This document shows, piece after piece, positions 1 to 9,064 of a DNA stretch of 64,000 nucleotides. The stretch covers positions 1 to 64,000 of the forward strand of contig CAMYLZ010000014.1 in the NCBI GenBank assembly GCA_947259375.1, read 5' to 3'. Below the pieces are notes generated by a model. It saw nothing but the letters and a program-made list of their open reading frames with translations. It was not told the origin of the DNA and made no database searches. Each line of letters begins with the position of its first letter. Positions within the stretch are counted from its first letter, which is position 1. The DNA comes from an uncultured Parvularculaceae bacterium (lineage in GTDB: Bacteria; Pseudomonadota; Alphaproteobacteria; Caulobacterales; Parvularculaceae). Made by a program: the position numbers and the translations under genes.

Positions 1-2
1 CC

Positions 3-656
3 GCCGCGCGCGCGCCGGAGGCGCGGGTGCGCCTTGGTGATGCGCCGGTGATTGCGCCGACGCCGCGCCCGGCAAACCGCACCGAGCCAGCCGAAGATGG
101 CGCGCCGCCGGTCATTGAGGCGGCGCCCGAAGAACCAACGCCGCTACCGGCCGCCGCCGAAGCGGCGCCATCAGCCGTAACGCCGACAGACAGGACGTCT
201 ACGGAGGATGCGCCGGCGGATCTTGCGCCGCCTTTGGCGAATGTGGCCGATAGGGGTGATGCAGCCGGCGCTGCTGCGATTGCCGAGCCCGCCGCGCAGG
301 CCGCTGATGAACTGGTCGCCGAGCCTGTCGTCACGCCCGCGCTGGCGCGGCCATTGCCGCGCCGCCCGGCGCCGCCGGCCCCGGTCGTTGTCGAGGCGGA
401 ACTTATCCGTTCCTCAGCGCCGACATACCCGGAGCGCTGCGCGCGCCGCGCCGGACCGGTGGAGCAGGTCACTGTCGGTTTCGATATCAGCGCGGCGGGA
501 CGCGCGACCAATGCCCGGATTGCATCGTCCACGAATGATTGCTTTGAGGCCGAAGCGTTGCGCACGCTGGCGCGCTGGCGCTTTAATCCGAAGACGGTGA
601 ACGGCGCCCCCGCCGCCGATACCGGCAAAAGCGCAACGTTGAATTTCAGGAAGTAA
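3..656 (+). CDS. TonB-family energy transducer, 5' truncated by window edge
   Basis: This frame stays open to the first base, so the N-terminus, and any membrane anchor, lies outside the window. A GTG at 27 is an available codon but probably not the start. Roughly 120 visible residues are Pro/Ala/Glu-rich linker, as expected for a periplasm-spanning TonB. The last ~85 residues look like a TonB C-terminal domain, with the APTYPERC opening and the RWRFNPKTVNGAPA signature. Two cysteines (PERC and NDCF) could form a disulfide. The likely role is to pass proton-motive force to outer-membrane receptors. No partner genes (exbB, exbD, receptor) are visible. Confidence 0.8.
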   Translation, partial: AARAPEARVRLGDAPVIAPTPRPANRTEPAEDGAPPVIEAAPEEPTPLPAAAEAAPSAVTPTDRTSTEDAPADLAPPLANVADRGDAAGAAAIAEPAAQAADELVAEPVVTPALARPLPRRPAPPAPVVVEAELIRSSAPTYPERCARRAGPVEQVTVGFDISAAGRATNARIASSTNDCFEAEALRTLARWRFNPKTVNGAPAADTGKSATLNFRK

Positions 657-771
657 GGCGTAGACGGGCTGTGTCTCGGGGCTTCTAGTTAGTGGCGATG
701 GCATTTGGATATTGGCGCAGTCATCATGAAGATGACGCCAATGCGTCAGTTTGAATCCGCCGGCGTAGCCG

Positions 772-2559
772 CTAATAAACCCGCTTCTTCGGCTCGATAT
801 ATTTGATTTCGTCCGTAAGCGTGAAGTCATGCACCGGGCGATAGTCGAGCGTCGCTTTGCCGTTCGCGAACCATGCGGCGGTGTGCTTCATCCAGTTGGC
901 GTCGTCGCGATCGGGGAAGTCCTCGCGCGCATGGGCGCCGCGGCTTTCCTTGCGGTTCGCCGCGCCTTCCATGGTGACGACCGCTTGGCCGATCATGTTG
1001 TCGAATTCGAGCGTTTCGACGAGGTCGGTGTTCCAGACCAGCGAGCGGTCGGTGACGCCGATCTCCGGCATGGCGTCGTAGACCTCGCGGATTTTCTCGC
1101 GCCCCTCTTCGAGCACGTCGCCTGTGCGGAAGACCGCGCAATTGTTCTGCATGACCGACTGCATGCGCGCGCGCAAAACGGCGGTCGGCGCGGAGCCTTT
1201 GGCGTGGCGGAATTTGTCGAGGCGCGCGAGCGCTTCGTCGGTGGCGCGCTGCGGCAGTTCCGGATTGGCGCCGCCAGCCTTGACGATTTCGCCGCAGCGC
1301 AGTCCCGCCGCGCGGCCGAACACAACAAGGTCGATCAGCGAGTTGGAGCCCAAACGGTTGGCGCCGTGCACGGAAACGCAGGCCGCCTCGCCGATCGCCA
1401 TCAGGCCGGGCACGACCGCATCCGGGTCGTCGCCGCGCTTGGTGATGACCTCGCCGTGATAATTGGTCGGGATGCCGCCCATATTGTAATGCACGGTCGG
1501 GATCACCGGGATCGGTTCCTTGGTGACGTCGACACCGGCGAAAATCTTCGCGCTTTCGGAAATACCCGGCAGGCGCTCGGCCAACACTTTCGGATCGAGA
1601 TGGTTGAGATTGAGGTGGATATGGTCCTTGTTCGGACCGACGCCGCGCCCTTCGCGGATCTCGATGGTCATCGAACGCGACACCACATCACGCGAGGCGA
1701 GGTCTTTGGCGGACGGCGCGTAACGCTCCATGAAGCGCTCGCCTTCGGAATTGGTGAGGTACCCGCCTTCGCCGCGCGAGCCCTCGGTGATGAGCACGCC
1801 GGCGCCGTAAATCCCCGTCGGGTGGAATTGCACGAATTCCATATCCTGCAAGGGGAGCCCCGCGCGCAGCACCATCGCATTGCCGTCGCCGGTGCAGGTG
1901 TGGGCCGAGGTGCAGGAGAAATAGACGCGGCCGTAACCGCCGGTGGCGAGGATCACCATCTTCGCTGAAAAGCGGTGGATGACCCCGGTGTCGAGCTCCC
2001 ATGACAACAGCCCGCGGCATTCGCCTTCATCCGACATGATGAGGTCGAGGGCGAAATGTTCGATAAAGAACTTGGCGTTGTTCTTGACCGCCTGTCCGTA
2101 AAGGGTGTGCAGGATAGCGTGGCCAGTGCGGTCGGCGGCGGCGCAAGTGCGTTGCACCTGGCCTTCGCCAAAATTGCGGGTCATGCCGCCAAAGGCGCGC
2201 TGATAAATCTTGCCTTCTTCGGTGCGCGAGAACGGAACGCCCCAATGCTCCAGCTCATAAACGGCGGCCGGCGCATTCTTGCACAAATATTCGATCGCGT
2301 CCTGATCGCCCAGCCAGTCGGACCCCTTGACGGTGTCATACATGTGCCAGCGCCAGTCATCCTCGCCCATATTGCCGAGCGAGGCGGAGATGCCGCCTTG
2401 CGCCGCGACGGTGTGCGAACGGGTCGGAAAGACCTTGGTGACGCATGCGGTTTTAAGGCCGGCCTGCGCCGCGCCAAGCGTTGCGCGAAGGCCGGCGCCG
2501 CCGGCGCCCACCACAACGACGTCATATTCGTGATCGACGATTTCGTAACTGTCAGTCAT
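772..2559 (-). CDS. sdhA: Succinate dehydrogenase flavoprotein subunit
   Basis: Oxidises succinate to fumarate in complex II. It is 595 aa, the usual SdhA length. The N-terminus holds the dinucleotide-binding GAGGAG motif (residues ~18-23) and the SHTVAAQGG segment whose His49 carries the covalent FAD. The [19 protein letters not shown] segment of the C-terminal half is also present. It lies 3 nt downstream of sdhD and ends the sdhC-sdhD-sdhA operon. The iron-sulfur subunit gene sdhB, which normally follows, is absent: the next gene is the convergent TonB gene. Confidence 0.97.
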   Translation of the reverse strand: MTDSYEIVDHEYDVVVVGAGGAGLRATLGAAQAGLKTACVTKVFPTRSHTVAAQGGISASLGNMGEDDWRWHMYDTVKGSDWLGDQDAIEYLCKNAPAAVYELEHWGVPFSRTEEGKIYQRAFGGMTRNFGEGQVQRTCAAADRTGHAILHTLYGQAVKNNAKFFIEHFALDLIMSDEGECRGLLSWELDTGVIHRFSAKMVILATGGYGRVYFSCTSAHTCTGDGNAMVLRAGLPLQDMEFVQFHPTGIYGAGVLITEGSRGEGGYLTNSEGERFMERYAPSAKDLASRDVVSRSMTIEIREGRGVGPNKDHIHLNLNHLDPKVLAERLPGISESAKIFAGVDVTKEPIPVIPTVHYNMGGIPTNYHGEVITKRGDDPDAVVPGLMAIGEAACVSVHGANRLGSNSLIDLVVFGRAAGLRCGEIVKAGGANPELPQRATDEALARLDKFRHAKGSAPTAVLRARMQSVMQNNCAVFRTGDVLEEGREKIREVYDAMPEIGVTDRSLVWNTDLVETLEFDNMIGQAVVTMEGAANRKESRGAHAREDFPDRDDANWMKHTAAWFANGKATLDYRPVHDFTLTDEIKYIEPKKRVY

Positions 2560-2562
2560 CCG

Positions 2563-2898
2563 TCAGCCTGCAAATGAAATGTTGTATACGGCCCAGAGCA
2601 CGCCGGCGATGATGCTGATCGTGATCAGCCAGTTGAGCGCGCTCAGCGTCTTCCTGACGCTTGAGTGAATATAGTCGGCGATAATCTCTTCGAACCCGAT
2701 GCGCATGTGCCATGCGCCGATGATGACGAACAGCGCCATCAGTCCGGCATTGAGCGGCCGGGCGAGCCAGGCGCGCGCGGCTTCATAGTCGGCGCCGAGA
2801 TGCGAGACGACAGCGACGAGGAACCAGATGGCGAGCGGAATGAGGACCGCCGCCGTGGCGCGCTGCATGATGAATGCGGAAGTGCCTTTATGCGCCAT
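2563..2898 (-). CDS. sdhD: Succinate dehydrogenase membrane anchor subunit
   Basis: Small integral-membrane anchor of complex II, 111 aa. I chose the ATG at 2898 (MAHKGTSAF) over an upstream in-frame start because it gives normal length and sits 4 nt after the sdhC stop. Three hydrophobic helices are visible. His64 is a likely heme b ligand, and Asp75-Tyr76 (ADYIHS) corresponds to the conserved quinone-site Asp-Tyr pair, with the same 11-residue spacing as in E. coli SdhD. Co-transcribed with sdhC and sdhA. Confidence 0.92.
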   Translation of the reverse strand: MAHKGTSAFIMQRATAAVLIPLAIWFLVAVVSHLGADYEAARAWLARPLNAGLMALFVIIGAWHMRIGFEEIIADYIHSSVRKTLSALNWLITISIIAGVLWAVYNISFAG

Positions 2899-2902
2899 TG
2901 TC

Positions 2903-3304
2903 TTACGCTCCCATCGCCGAGTAGCCGGCCCAGAGGACGATCGCCGCCGCAATGAAGGACGCGATATAGACAAGCCATGCGGTCATCCGCGCCGTGTTGA
3001 GCGCAAAGCCGCGCCCTGAATCCCAATAAAGGTGGCGCAGGCCGTTCATTAAATGAAAGCACAGCGACCAGACATAGCCGGCGACGATAACAAAGCCGAT
3101 CGGGCCTTTGACGAAACCCGCAACGCCGGCGTAGAGCGCGGGGCTGAACGCCAGCGCATAAAGCCACAGGGCGATCAGCATCGAGCCGCCATAAAGGACG
3201 AGCCCGGCGCCGCGATGAGTGATGGAAGCGGCCATGGTAGCGGTGAACCGCCAGATCTGGAGATGCGGCGAGAGCGGCCGCGAGGATTGCGCGCTGGTGG
3301 CCAT
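2903..3304 (-). CDS. sdhC: Succinate dehydrogenase cytochrome b556 subunit
   Basis: Membrane subunit that binds heme b and ubiquinone with SdhD. The ATG at 3304 gives 133 aa. The frame is open about 110 codons further upstream, but that part is Arg/Pro-rich and unlike any SdhC. Ser27 and Arg31 (SITHRGAG) match the quinone-site residues, and His84 (LCFHLMNG) matches the heme ligand, at the same numbering as E. coli SdhC. Three transmembrane segments are visible. First gene of the sdhCDA operon, so its promoter should lie just above 3304. Confidence 0.93.
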   Translation of the reverse strand: MATSAQSSRPLSPHLQIWRFTATMAASITHRGAGLVLYGGSMLIALWLYALAFSPALYAGVAGFVKGPIGFVIVAGYVWSLCFHLMNGLRHLYWDSGRGFALNTARMTAWLVYIASFIAAAIVLWAGYSAMGA

Positions 3305-3636
3305 GAAGAACCCCGAAAAACAGGTGTTGAGACGTTGCGGCGAACATAGGCCGCCTCCTTGCCAAGTCAACGTGGGATGGTCGGCGTAAATCAGCGCGGA
3401 TGCTGCGGCAGAAAGGCGCCTGCGTTTTCGTGCGCCGTCTCGATGCTCATTCGGAAGCACCCGCGACCGGCGGCGTGCATTGCGTCCTTCTGGGCTAAAG
3501 GCTTGGCAGGCGCGCGCTTTGGGCCTATCAGGCTGCGGCGCGGGACGATGATCTGCCGGAAGATGATCTGCAGGAAAAAGCGGCGGACGCGTCGAGCTCG
3601 AAGGCGCGCGCGTGTTTTTCTTTGGAGTGAGGCGCA
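3305..3636. other. Intergenic region between divergent sdhC and GFA gene
   Basis: About 330 bases between two divergent starts. It must hold the sdhC promoter and probably one for the GFA gene. All overlapping open frames here are Arg-rich and resemble no family. I see no hairpin, repeat or recognisable operator. Confidence 0.5.
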
Positions 3637-4032
3637 ATGGTGAACCGATATAAGGGCTCGTGTCATTGCGGCGGCGTCCGCTTTTCGATCGCTGACGAGC
3701 CGGACGAACTCACCACCTGCGATTGCTCGCTTTGCGTAAAGCGGAATGCGCTGATGACAAAAGTGCCCGAAGACGCGCTTCAGATTGATGAAGGCGAAGA
3801 TCTGCTCACGCTTTATGAGTGGAACACCAAGGTCGCAAAGCATTATTTCTGCCGGCGGTGCGGCATCTATGTGTTTCACCGCAAGCGCGGCGCGCCCGAT
3901 CATTTCGGCGTGAACATTTTTTGCCTTGACGATTTCGACAACAGCACGGCGCCCGTGCGCGCGACTGAAGGCGCGAATATGACGGTGGAATGCGAAAACC
4001 CCCAGCGGGAATGGCCCGGGCCGCGAAACTGA
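3637..4032 (+). CDS. GFA-family zinc-binding protein
   Basis: A 131-aa protein of the glutathione-dependent formaldehyde-activating (GFA) fold. The zinc ligand cysteines are visible as CHCGG (~residues 8-12), CDCSLC (~residues 29-34) and CRRCG (~residues 72-76), in the family arrangement. Members bind zinc in the cytoplasm. Most are not proven formaldehyde enzymes, so no substrate is assigned. The ATG at 3637 follows a GGAG Shine-Dalgarno. It appears monocistronic. Confidence 0.88.
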   Translation: MVNRYKGSCHCGGVRFSIADEPDELTTCDCSLCVKRNALMTKVPEDALQIDEGEDLLTLYEWNTKVAKHYFCRRCGIYVFHRKRGAPDHFGVNIFCLDDFDNSTAPVRATEGANMTVECENPQREWPGPRN

Positions 4033-4124
4033 AGGCTGAAAGCAAAACGTGTCGCCTTATTGCCAAAGGTCCGGTTTTCATCGCACTATCAGCCCCAGTG
4101 AAGGGTAGTTGAGGGGCGGTTCAA

Positions 4125-4619
4125 ATGAAAAAACTGGTTGCAGCAGCAGCGATCGCGGCGGCCATCGCGGGGTCGGCGCATGCGCAGATGCTTGAAGCGC
4201 TGACCGGCGATCAACTCGAAGCGGTGCTCGACCAGGCTGGTCTCAACCCGACCATGTTGAGCGACGCGGATACAGGCGCGCCGGTGGCCTCCGGCAAGGC
4301 TGGCGACTTCAAGTTTTTCGTTCGCGCCCTTTCCTGTTCCGGCGCGCCGGCGGCCTGCGAAACGCTGGTCTTTTTCGCCAATTTCGATCTCGGCCGGGAC
4401 GTCACCGCCGCCGATTACCGGATCGTCAACGGCTTCAACGACAGCCAGGTGTTCGGCCGCGCCTATGTGCTGCCAAGCGCGGATGAAGTCGGCGTCGATT
4501 ATGTGATCGAGCTGAATGGCGGCGTCAGCGATGACCATCTGGCGGAAAATATCGGCCGCTGGGCCGATGTTATTTCAGCCTTTGTAGCGAAATTTCGCGA
4601 AGGCGACCCGTCGAGCTAG
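4125..4619 (+). CDS. Secreted YbjN-domain-like protein
   Basis: A 164-aa exported protein. Residues 1-20 form a clear signal peptide ending AGSAHA. The mature part has the pattern of YbjN-type proteins: an opening helix (LEALTGDQLEAVLDQAG), a central beta region with a Cys pair (ALSCSG and PAACET), and a closing amphipathic helix. YbjN folds resemble secretion chaperones, but function is unknown. The stop overlaps the convergent neighbour's stop: both use the same CTAG at 4616-4619. Confidence 0.65.
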   Translation: MKKLVAAAAIAAAIAGSAHAQMLEALTGDQLEAVLDQAGLNPTMLSDADTGAPVASGKAGDFKFFVRALSCSGAPAACETLVFFANFDLGRDVTAADYRIVNGFNDSQVFGRAYVLPSADEVGVDYVIELNGGVSDDHLAENIGRWADVISAFVAKFREGDPSS

Positions 4620-5575
4620 GCGGCCCGATCCAGCAGCGCTTTCAATTCGGTCGGCAGGTCTTTTTCGATTTCGCGCAATTGCGCGATCAGGCGGCGTTCA
4701 TTGTCGTCAAAGCCGCCATTGCGACCGATGCGGCTGGCGAGCCACTCGGCTTCCGTTTCCGTGAGTTCAGCGGCTGCGGCCGCGTCGCGCTCGCGTCGCG
4801 CATTTTGCGCAGCATGAACGGAGGGTTCGCCATAAGCGTCTTTGACGCCGCCAAGCCCGCCCGACAACATGCGCCTGAAAAAGCCGCCGAGATTGACGGA
4901 ATGATCTTTCACCCACGCATTGCGGCGAAAGGCGTCCTCGCGGCTCGGCGCGTTATAGCCGAGATGCGCCATCAGATGATTGATGACCCCTTGCACGAAA
5001 AGCTCCGCCCACGCCGGATCATTGGCCGCGTATTCGGTCGCATCATTGATGTCAAACAACAGCTCGGCCTCGCGCCGCGTGATCGCGACATTGCCGTCGC
5101 CGCCGGCGGCGAAGAGATAGCGCCGCAGCATGACGGCCTCCTGCTTCGAAACGGCGGGGCCGTCTTTTTTCGCAAGAATATGGGCCTTGATCTGGGCGCC
5201 GACAAATTCGGCCATCTCCGGCGGCGTCCGCTCGGCCGTTTCCATGAGCTTGACCATCAGCGCGATTTCGAGCGGGTTGGCGCAAGCGTCGCGCGTGACG
5301 CGGGCTTTTAGTCCGTCGAACTCTTCCGCCGTCAAATAGCCATGCGGCTCTTCCTCGCGCAGATAAAAATCCGCGGCCGCCTCGGCGAAAAACTGGAACC
5401 ATTCCGCGTCGCCATCCTGCGCCCGGTCGCCAAGGTCGAACAGGGCGTCGAGTTCCGCATGGGAAACGACGCCGTCGGCGAACACGGTGCGGCGCAGGAA
5501 CAGGACTTCGTCGGCGGATACAAAACCGTCAGCGCCAATAGCGGCAAGGCGTGTTTCAAGCGGCAGGTCGGACAT
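4616..5575 (-). CDS. Cytoplasmic protein with internal duplication, unknown function
   Basis: A 319-aa acidic, largely helical protein without signal peptide or membrane segment. It contains two copies of a module of roughly 55-60 residues. Copy one (~residues 17-72) starts GFVSADEVLFLRRTVFADG and copy two (~139-200) starts AVSKQEAVMLRRYLFAAGG. Each has a Leu-Arg-Arg core, an acidic loop and a D-hydrophobic-N/D helix. The look is of TerB-like or EF-hand-like helical repeats, but I cannot assign a family. It shares its stop with the convergent YbjN-like gene. Confidence 0.6.
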   Translation of the reverse strand: MSDLPLETRLAAIGADGFVSADEVLFLRRTVFADGVVSHAELDALFDLGDRAQDGDAEWFQFFAEAAADFYLREEEPHGYLTAEEFDGLKARVTRDACANPLEIALMVKLMETAERTPPEMAEFVGAQIKAHILAKKDGPAVSKQEAVMLRRYLFAAGGDGNVAITRREAELLFDINDATEYAANDPAWAELFVQGVINHLMAHLGYNAPSREDAFRRNAWVKDHSVNLGGFFRRMLSGGLGGVKDAYGEPSVHAAQNARRERDAAAAAELTETEAEWLASRIGRNGGFDDNERRLIAQLREIEKDLPTELKALLDRAA

Positions 5576-5696
5576 GGGCGAGCTCCCCGGATGCGATAGA
5601 CATCCGCCATCATGGCCGCGCCGGGTTAAAATCAGGAAAAAGAATCCGGCGGTGCTGGATGGATTAAGCTTTCGCTAACCTTGGCGCGTCCCGGGG

Positions 5697-6710
5697 CTAA
5701 TGCGGCAAGTAACCGGCGCCCAGAATGACGGCGGCGGCGGCGAACCCCGCGAGTAGCAGCGTTTGCAGAACCAGCGCCGCAATCGGCCTTGGCCCGACCG
5801 CAACGAGGTTCTTCAGCGCGGTTTTGACGCCGAGCGCAGAGACGGCGACGGTGAGGCAAAAGCGCGACGCGCCGGCAAGCGCGTCATCGGCGGCGGCGGG
5901 AACGAGGCCGGCGCTGTTCGCGGCCATCAATGCAGCAAAGCCGAGCAGGAAGACGGGGAAGGCGCGCCCGGCCGCGTTCGTGCTGGACGCCTTGCGGGCG
6001 AAGGTCATGGCGATCAGGAAAACGGCCGGCGCGAGCAGCGTCACGCGCATCAGCTTGACCACTGCAGCGACCGCGCCGGCTTCGTCGGAGACGATATAGC
6101 CGGCGCCGATGACCTGCGCCACATCGTGGATCGTCGCGCCGAGAAAGACGCCGGCCTGCATGTCGGTGAGGCCGATGAGATGGGTCAGCGGCGGGTAAGC
6201 GACCATGGCGATGGTCGACAGCGTGGTGACGCTGACGACGGTAAGGATGAGATTGCGCTCCGCATCCTTGCCTTGCGGCAGTACTGAGGCGATCGCCATC
6301 GCCGCCGATGCGCCGCAAATCGCAACCGCGCCGGCGGAAAGCACCGCATGCGGACTGGCAAGGCCGCCGGCGCGCCCGATCGCCCAGCCGGCGAGGATCG
6401 TCAGCGTGACGCCGGTCGCCACCAGAAGGGCGGTCGCCCAGCCGAGTGCGGCGATTTCGGAAAAGGTGACGGAGGCGCCAAGCAATATGACGCCGAGTTG
6501 CAAGACGCGCTTTGACGCGAACTGGATGCCCGGCGCGCATTTTTCATCTTCGCTGAGAAAATTAAAGGCAATGCCGAACAGGATTGCATAGAGCATCACC
6601 GGCCCGCCATAGCGCGAGGCTATGAACATTGACGACAGCGCAACCGCGCCGGCGATCAACAAGCCAGGCGCCAGCCTGCGCGCAAAGTCATGCAATTTGA
6701 GATGCGGCAC
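5697..6710 (-). CDS. YeiH-family putative sulfate/anion exporter
   Basis: A 337-aa inner-membrane protein with about ten hydrophobic helices, the length and layout of the YeiH/YadS family. Diagnostic parts are LQLGVILLGASVTFSEI, AICGASAAMAI (the family's most conserved segment) and GATIHDVAQVIGAGY. Members are annotated as sulfate exporters with little direct proof. The DUF6356 gene lies 21 nt upstream on the same strand, so the two may be co-transcribed. Confidence 0.88.
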   Translation of the reverse strand: MPHLKLHDFARRLAPGLLIAGAVALSSMFIASRYGGPVMLYAILFGIAFNFLSEDEKCAPGIQFASKRVLQLGVILLGASVTFSEIAALGWATALLVATGVTLTILAGWAIGRAGGLASPHAVLSAGAVAICGASAAMAIASVLPQGKDAERNLILTVVSVTTLSTIAMVAYPPLTHLIGLTDMQAGVFLGATIHDVAQVIGAGYIVSDEAGAVAAVVKLMRVTLLAPAVFLIAMTFARKASSTNAAGRAFPVFLLGFAALMAANSAGLVPAAADDALAGASRFCLTVAVSALGVKTALKNLVAVGPRPIAALVLQTLLLAGFAAAAVILGAGYLPH

Positions 6711-6731
6711 GAGAGGATGGGGCGATCAGGG

Positions 6732-7004
6732 TTATTCCACGGCCTGCAGGCTCTTGCGGCGCGGCGCGGATTGCGGCGCGCCGTCGCACCAGGTCCGCCG
6801 GTCGCGATGAGTCACCATGCGCCTGTGCAGGTCTTCGATGCAGTTGCGACCGGTGCGCACGAACAGGAACGGGAGCACGCCGTGGATCAGGCAGGCGATG
6901 CCGGACAGCGCCATTTTCGCGCCAAAGCCGAACGCCATGCCCATATGCTGGAAATAGCTTTCGCCCACGCTCGCGGGATGTTCGGTAAAGGCGCGTTTGA
7001 TCAT
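6732..7004 (-). CDS. DUF6356-family small membrane protein
   Basis: A 90-aa protein starting MIKRAFTEHP at the ATG at 7004. The frame runs further upstream but only through the promoter and antisense to the AsnC gene. The HPASVGESYFQHMGMAFGFG stretch and the following helix ACLIHGVLPFLF are the family pattern. One strong transmembrane segment (~residues 32-50) is followed by a basic tail. Function is unknown. It is divergent from the AsnC-type regulator and could be its target. Confidence 0.78.
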   Translation of the reverse strand: MIKRAFTEHPASVGESYFQHMGMAFGFGAKMALSGIACLIHGVLPFLFVRTGRNCIEDLHRRMVTHRDRRTWCDGAPQSAPRRKSLQAVE

Positions 7005-7070
7005 GGCGGCGGCGGCTCCCCGGAGAAAAAGACCTAATGCCGGAAAGGCTATGGCGATCCGCTGGAAAAT

Positions 7071-7140
7071 TTTTTCTATTTGAATGCGTAGAAAAACTAT
7101 TGCTTGCGAGTATTTTCTAAAAATTCTACACTTTCTAGAA
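7071..7140. promoter_or_regulatory. Candidate AsnC/Lrp operator array (TTTTCTA half-sites)
   Basis: An AT-rich stretch in otherwise GC-rich DNA. TTTTTCTA at 7071-7078 and TAGAAAAA at 7089-7096 form a perfect inverted repeat with a 10-nt gap. TTTTCTA recurs at 7113-7119, and TTTCTAGAA at 7132-7140 touches the regulator's start codon. Repeated half-sites over the divergent promoter suit Lrp-type autoregulation (inference). Confidence 0.5.
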
Positions 7141-7598
7141 TGGATAGGATCGATAAGGCAATTCTCGCGATACTCCAGTCCGATTCTGCGACCCCAGTTA
7201 GTGAAATCGCTGAAACGGTCGGGCTGTCCCAGACCCCTTGTTGGCGGCGCATCAAGAAGCTGGAGGAGGATGGCGTGATCCTCCGGCGAGTGGCGCTCGC
7301 CGGCCCGGCGGCGCTCAATCTCGATCTCACGGCCTTCGTCATGGTCAAGACCGCCCATCATAATGAAGCCTGGCTGACGCGCTTTGCCGAAGCGGTGCGG
7401 CGCGTTCCCGAAGTGGTCGAGCTGCACCGCATGAGCGGCGATACGGACTATCTGATGAAGGTCGTTTGCCCGGATATGGCGCGTTTCGATCAGGTTTACA
7501 AAAAACTGATCTCGATCACTGACTTCTCCAATGTGACGTCGACTTTCTCCATGGAGGTGCTGAAATCGACGACCGAATTGCCGCTCGATTATGCGTAA
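7140..7598 (+). CDS. Lrp/AsnC-family transcriptional regulator
   Basis: A 152-aa regulator. The ATG at 7140 (MDRIDKAIL) matches the family N-terminus. An upstream in-frame start adds 12 untypical residues read from operator DNA. The N-terminal helix-turn-helix covers ~residues 1-50 (ISEIAETVGLSQTPCWRRIK type), then a RAM effector domain (~65-150) with the RVPEVVELHRMSGDTDYLMK core. Such proteins sense amino acids. The start codon overlaps a TTTCTAGAA element, suggesting autorepression. The divergent DUF6356 gene is a plausible target. Confidence 0.9.
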   Translation: MDRIDKAILAILQSDSATPVSEIAETVGLSQTPCWRRIKKLEEDGVILRRVALAGPAALNLDLTAFVMVKTAHHNEAWLTRFAEAVRRVPEVVELHRMSGDTDYLMKVVCPDMARFDQVYKKLISITDFSNVTSTFSMEVLKSTTELPLDYA

Positions 7599-7651
7599 GC
7601 GGATCAAAGGACTGCGCGGCGCCTGTCCGCAGAGAGGCGCCGCGTTGAGAT

Positions 7652-8980
7652 TTACCAGGTCTTGTAAGCCCGTCCCGCCTTCATCACGAAATCGACATTT
7701 TCCAGTTCGGTGATGTCGGCGAGCGGGTCGCCGCTAACCGCGATCAGGTCGCCGAATTTTCCAGGCGCAATCGCGCCGAGCACGTCCGACTGGCCGAGAT
7801 TGGCCGCGCCCATGACAGTGGCCGAGCGGATCGCTTCCATCGGCGTCATGCCGGCTTCGACCAGCAGCGCGAATTCGCGGGCGTTCTCGCCATGTTTTGA
7901 AACGCCTGAATCCGTGCCGAAAGCGATCTTGACGCCGCCTTCATGCGCGCGCTTCGCCATTTCGTGCATCAGCGGGCCCACTTGCAGGGCTTTTGCCCGT
8001 TGCGGCGGCAAGAGGAAGGTTTCAGGGTCTTGCGCCCATTCGACTACCGTCGCGCCGGCAAGCAACGTCGGGACGAGATATGCGCCATTGCGTTTGAACA
8101 GGCGGATTGATTCATTGTCGAGATATGTTCCGTGCTCAATCGAATCGACGCCGGCGCGCAATGCTGCATTGATGCCGTTGACGCCATGAGCATGCGCCGT
8201 CGCCTTGCGGCCCATGGCGTGCGCGGCGTCCATGATCGCTTTCATCTCGTCTTCAAAGAATTGCTGTTCCAGCCCAGCCGCCGTGTTGGAAAGAACGCCG
8301 GCGGTCGCCGTCAACTTGATATGGTCGGCGCCGCGGCGCACCTGTTCGCGCACCGCCCGGCGGCAATCGCCGACGCCGTCGCAAACGCCGCTCTGATGCA
8401 ACAGCTCGGCGACATCGTCGCGATATCCTTGCGTGCCGTCGCCATGCCCGCCGGTGACCGAAATGGTGGAGCCGGACGCGAAAATTCGCGGTCCCGGCAC
8501 ATCGCCACGGGCGACACCATCGCGCAGCGCGAAGATCGCATCACTGGAGCCGGCGCCGACATCGCGCACGGTGGTGAAGCCGGCCATTAGCGTCCGGCGG
8601 GCATGCCGGGCGCCGGCGATGGCGAGATCGCCTTCGGACATTTCAACGCGTTGCAGGCGGCCCTTGGGATTGTTTTCGCTGAGCAAATGGACATGCCCGT
8701 CAATCAGGCCGGGCATAACGAACATGTCTTTGAGGTCATGCACCGTCACGGCGTCGTCGGGGCTTGCGTCCTCGGCGCCGACAAACCCGTCGGCGATGCG
8801 TTCTATGACGCCATCCTTGATGATCACCGTCTTGTTTTCCATGACCGCGCGGCCCGGCTCAGCCAGCAGGCGCCCGGCGTGAATGACGGCATAGTCGGCG
8901 GCGCTCGCGGCTGATGCGGCGAGCGAGGAAGCGGTAAGTGAGGCAGCGACGGTCGTCGCCAGGCGGCGCAGGCGTTTCAT
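7652..8980 (-). CDS. Secreted metal-dependent amidohydrolase
   Basis: A 442-aa amidohydrolase of the imidazolonepropionase/Xaa-Pro dipeptidase-like group. I chose the ATG at 8980 because GGGAGGA precedes it and the protein then begins with a signal peptide (cleavage near SAASAADYAV). Metal-site motifs are GLIDGHVHLL (HxH), a Lys in HIKLTATAGV that could be the carboxylated bridging residue, HAHGV and DSIEHGTYLD for the two His, and FGTDSG for the catalytic Asp. Periplasmic hydrolysis of a cyclic amide or dipeptide is likely, but the substrate is unknown. Confidence 0.88.
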   Translation of the reverse strand: MKRLRRLATTVAASLTASSLAASAASAADYAVIHAGRLLAEPGRAVMENKTVIIKDGVIERIADGFVGAEDASPDDAVTVHDLKDMFVMPGLIDGHVHLLSENNPKGRLQRVEMSEGDLAIAGARHARRTLMAGFTTVRDVGAGSSDAIFALRDGVARGDVPGPRIFASGSTISVTGGHGDGTQGYRDDVAELLHQSGVCDGVGDCRRAVREQVRRGADHIKLTATAGVLSNTAAGLEQQFFEDEMKAIMDAAHAMGRKATAHAHGVNGINAALRAGVDSIEHGTYLDNESIRLFKRNGAYLVPTLLAGATVVEWAQDPETFLLPPQRAKALQVGPLMHEMAKRAHEGGVKIAFGTDSGVSKHGENAREFALLVEAGMTPMEAIRSATVMGAANLGQSDVLGAIAPGKFGDLIAVSGDPLADITELENVDFVMKAGRAYKTW

Positions 8981-9064
8981 GGATCCTCCCGGGGGAAATG
9001 TCGTTTTGCTGGAAAGCACGTTATCGCCGATAGGGCCGGCGATCCAGCCGCCGGCGGCGGATGT

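Noticed and set aside
829..1968. 379-aa plus-strand open frame opposite sdhA
   Set aside because: It is the exact antisense of a confidently identified gene in GC-rich DNA, is His/Arg/Ala-rich, and has no recognisable domain.
2903..3637. A 244-aa version of sdhC starting far upstream
   Set aside because: The first ~110 residues are Arg/Pro-rich without homology; starting at 3304 gives the standard 133 aa with E. coli-like residue numbering.
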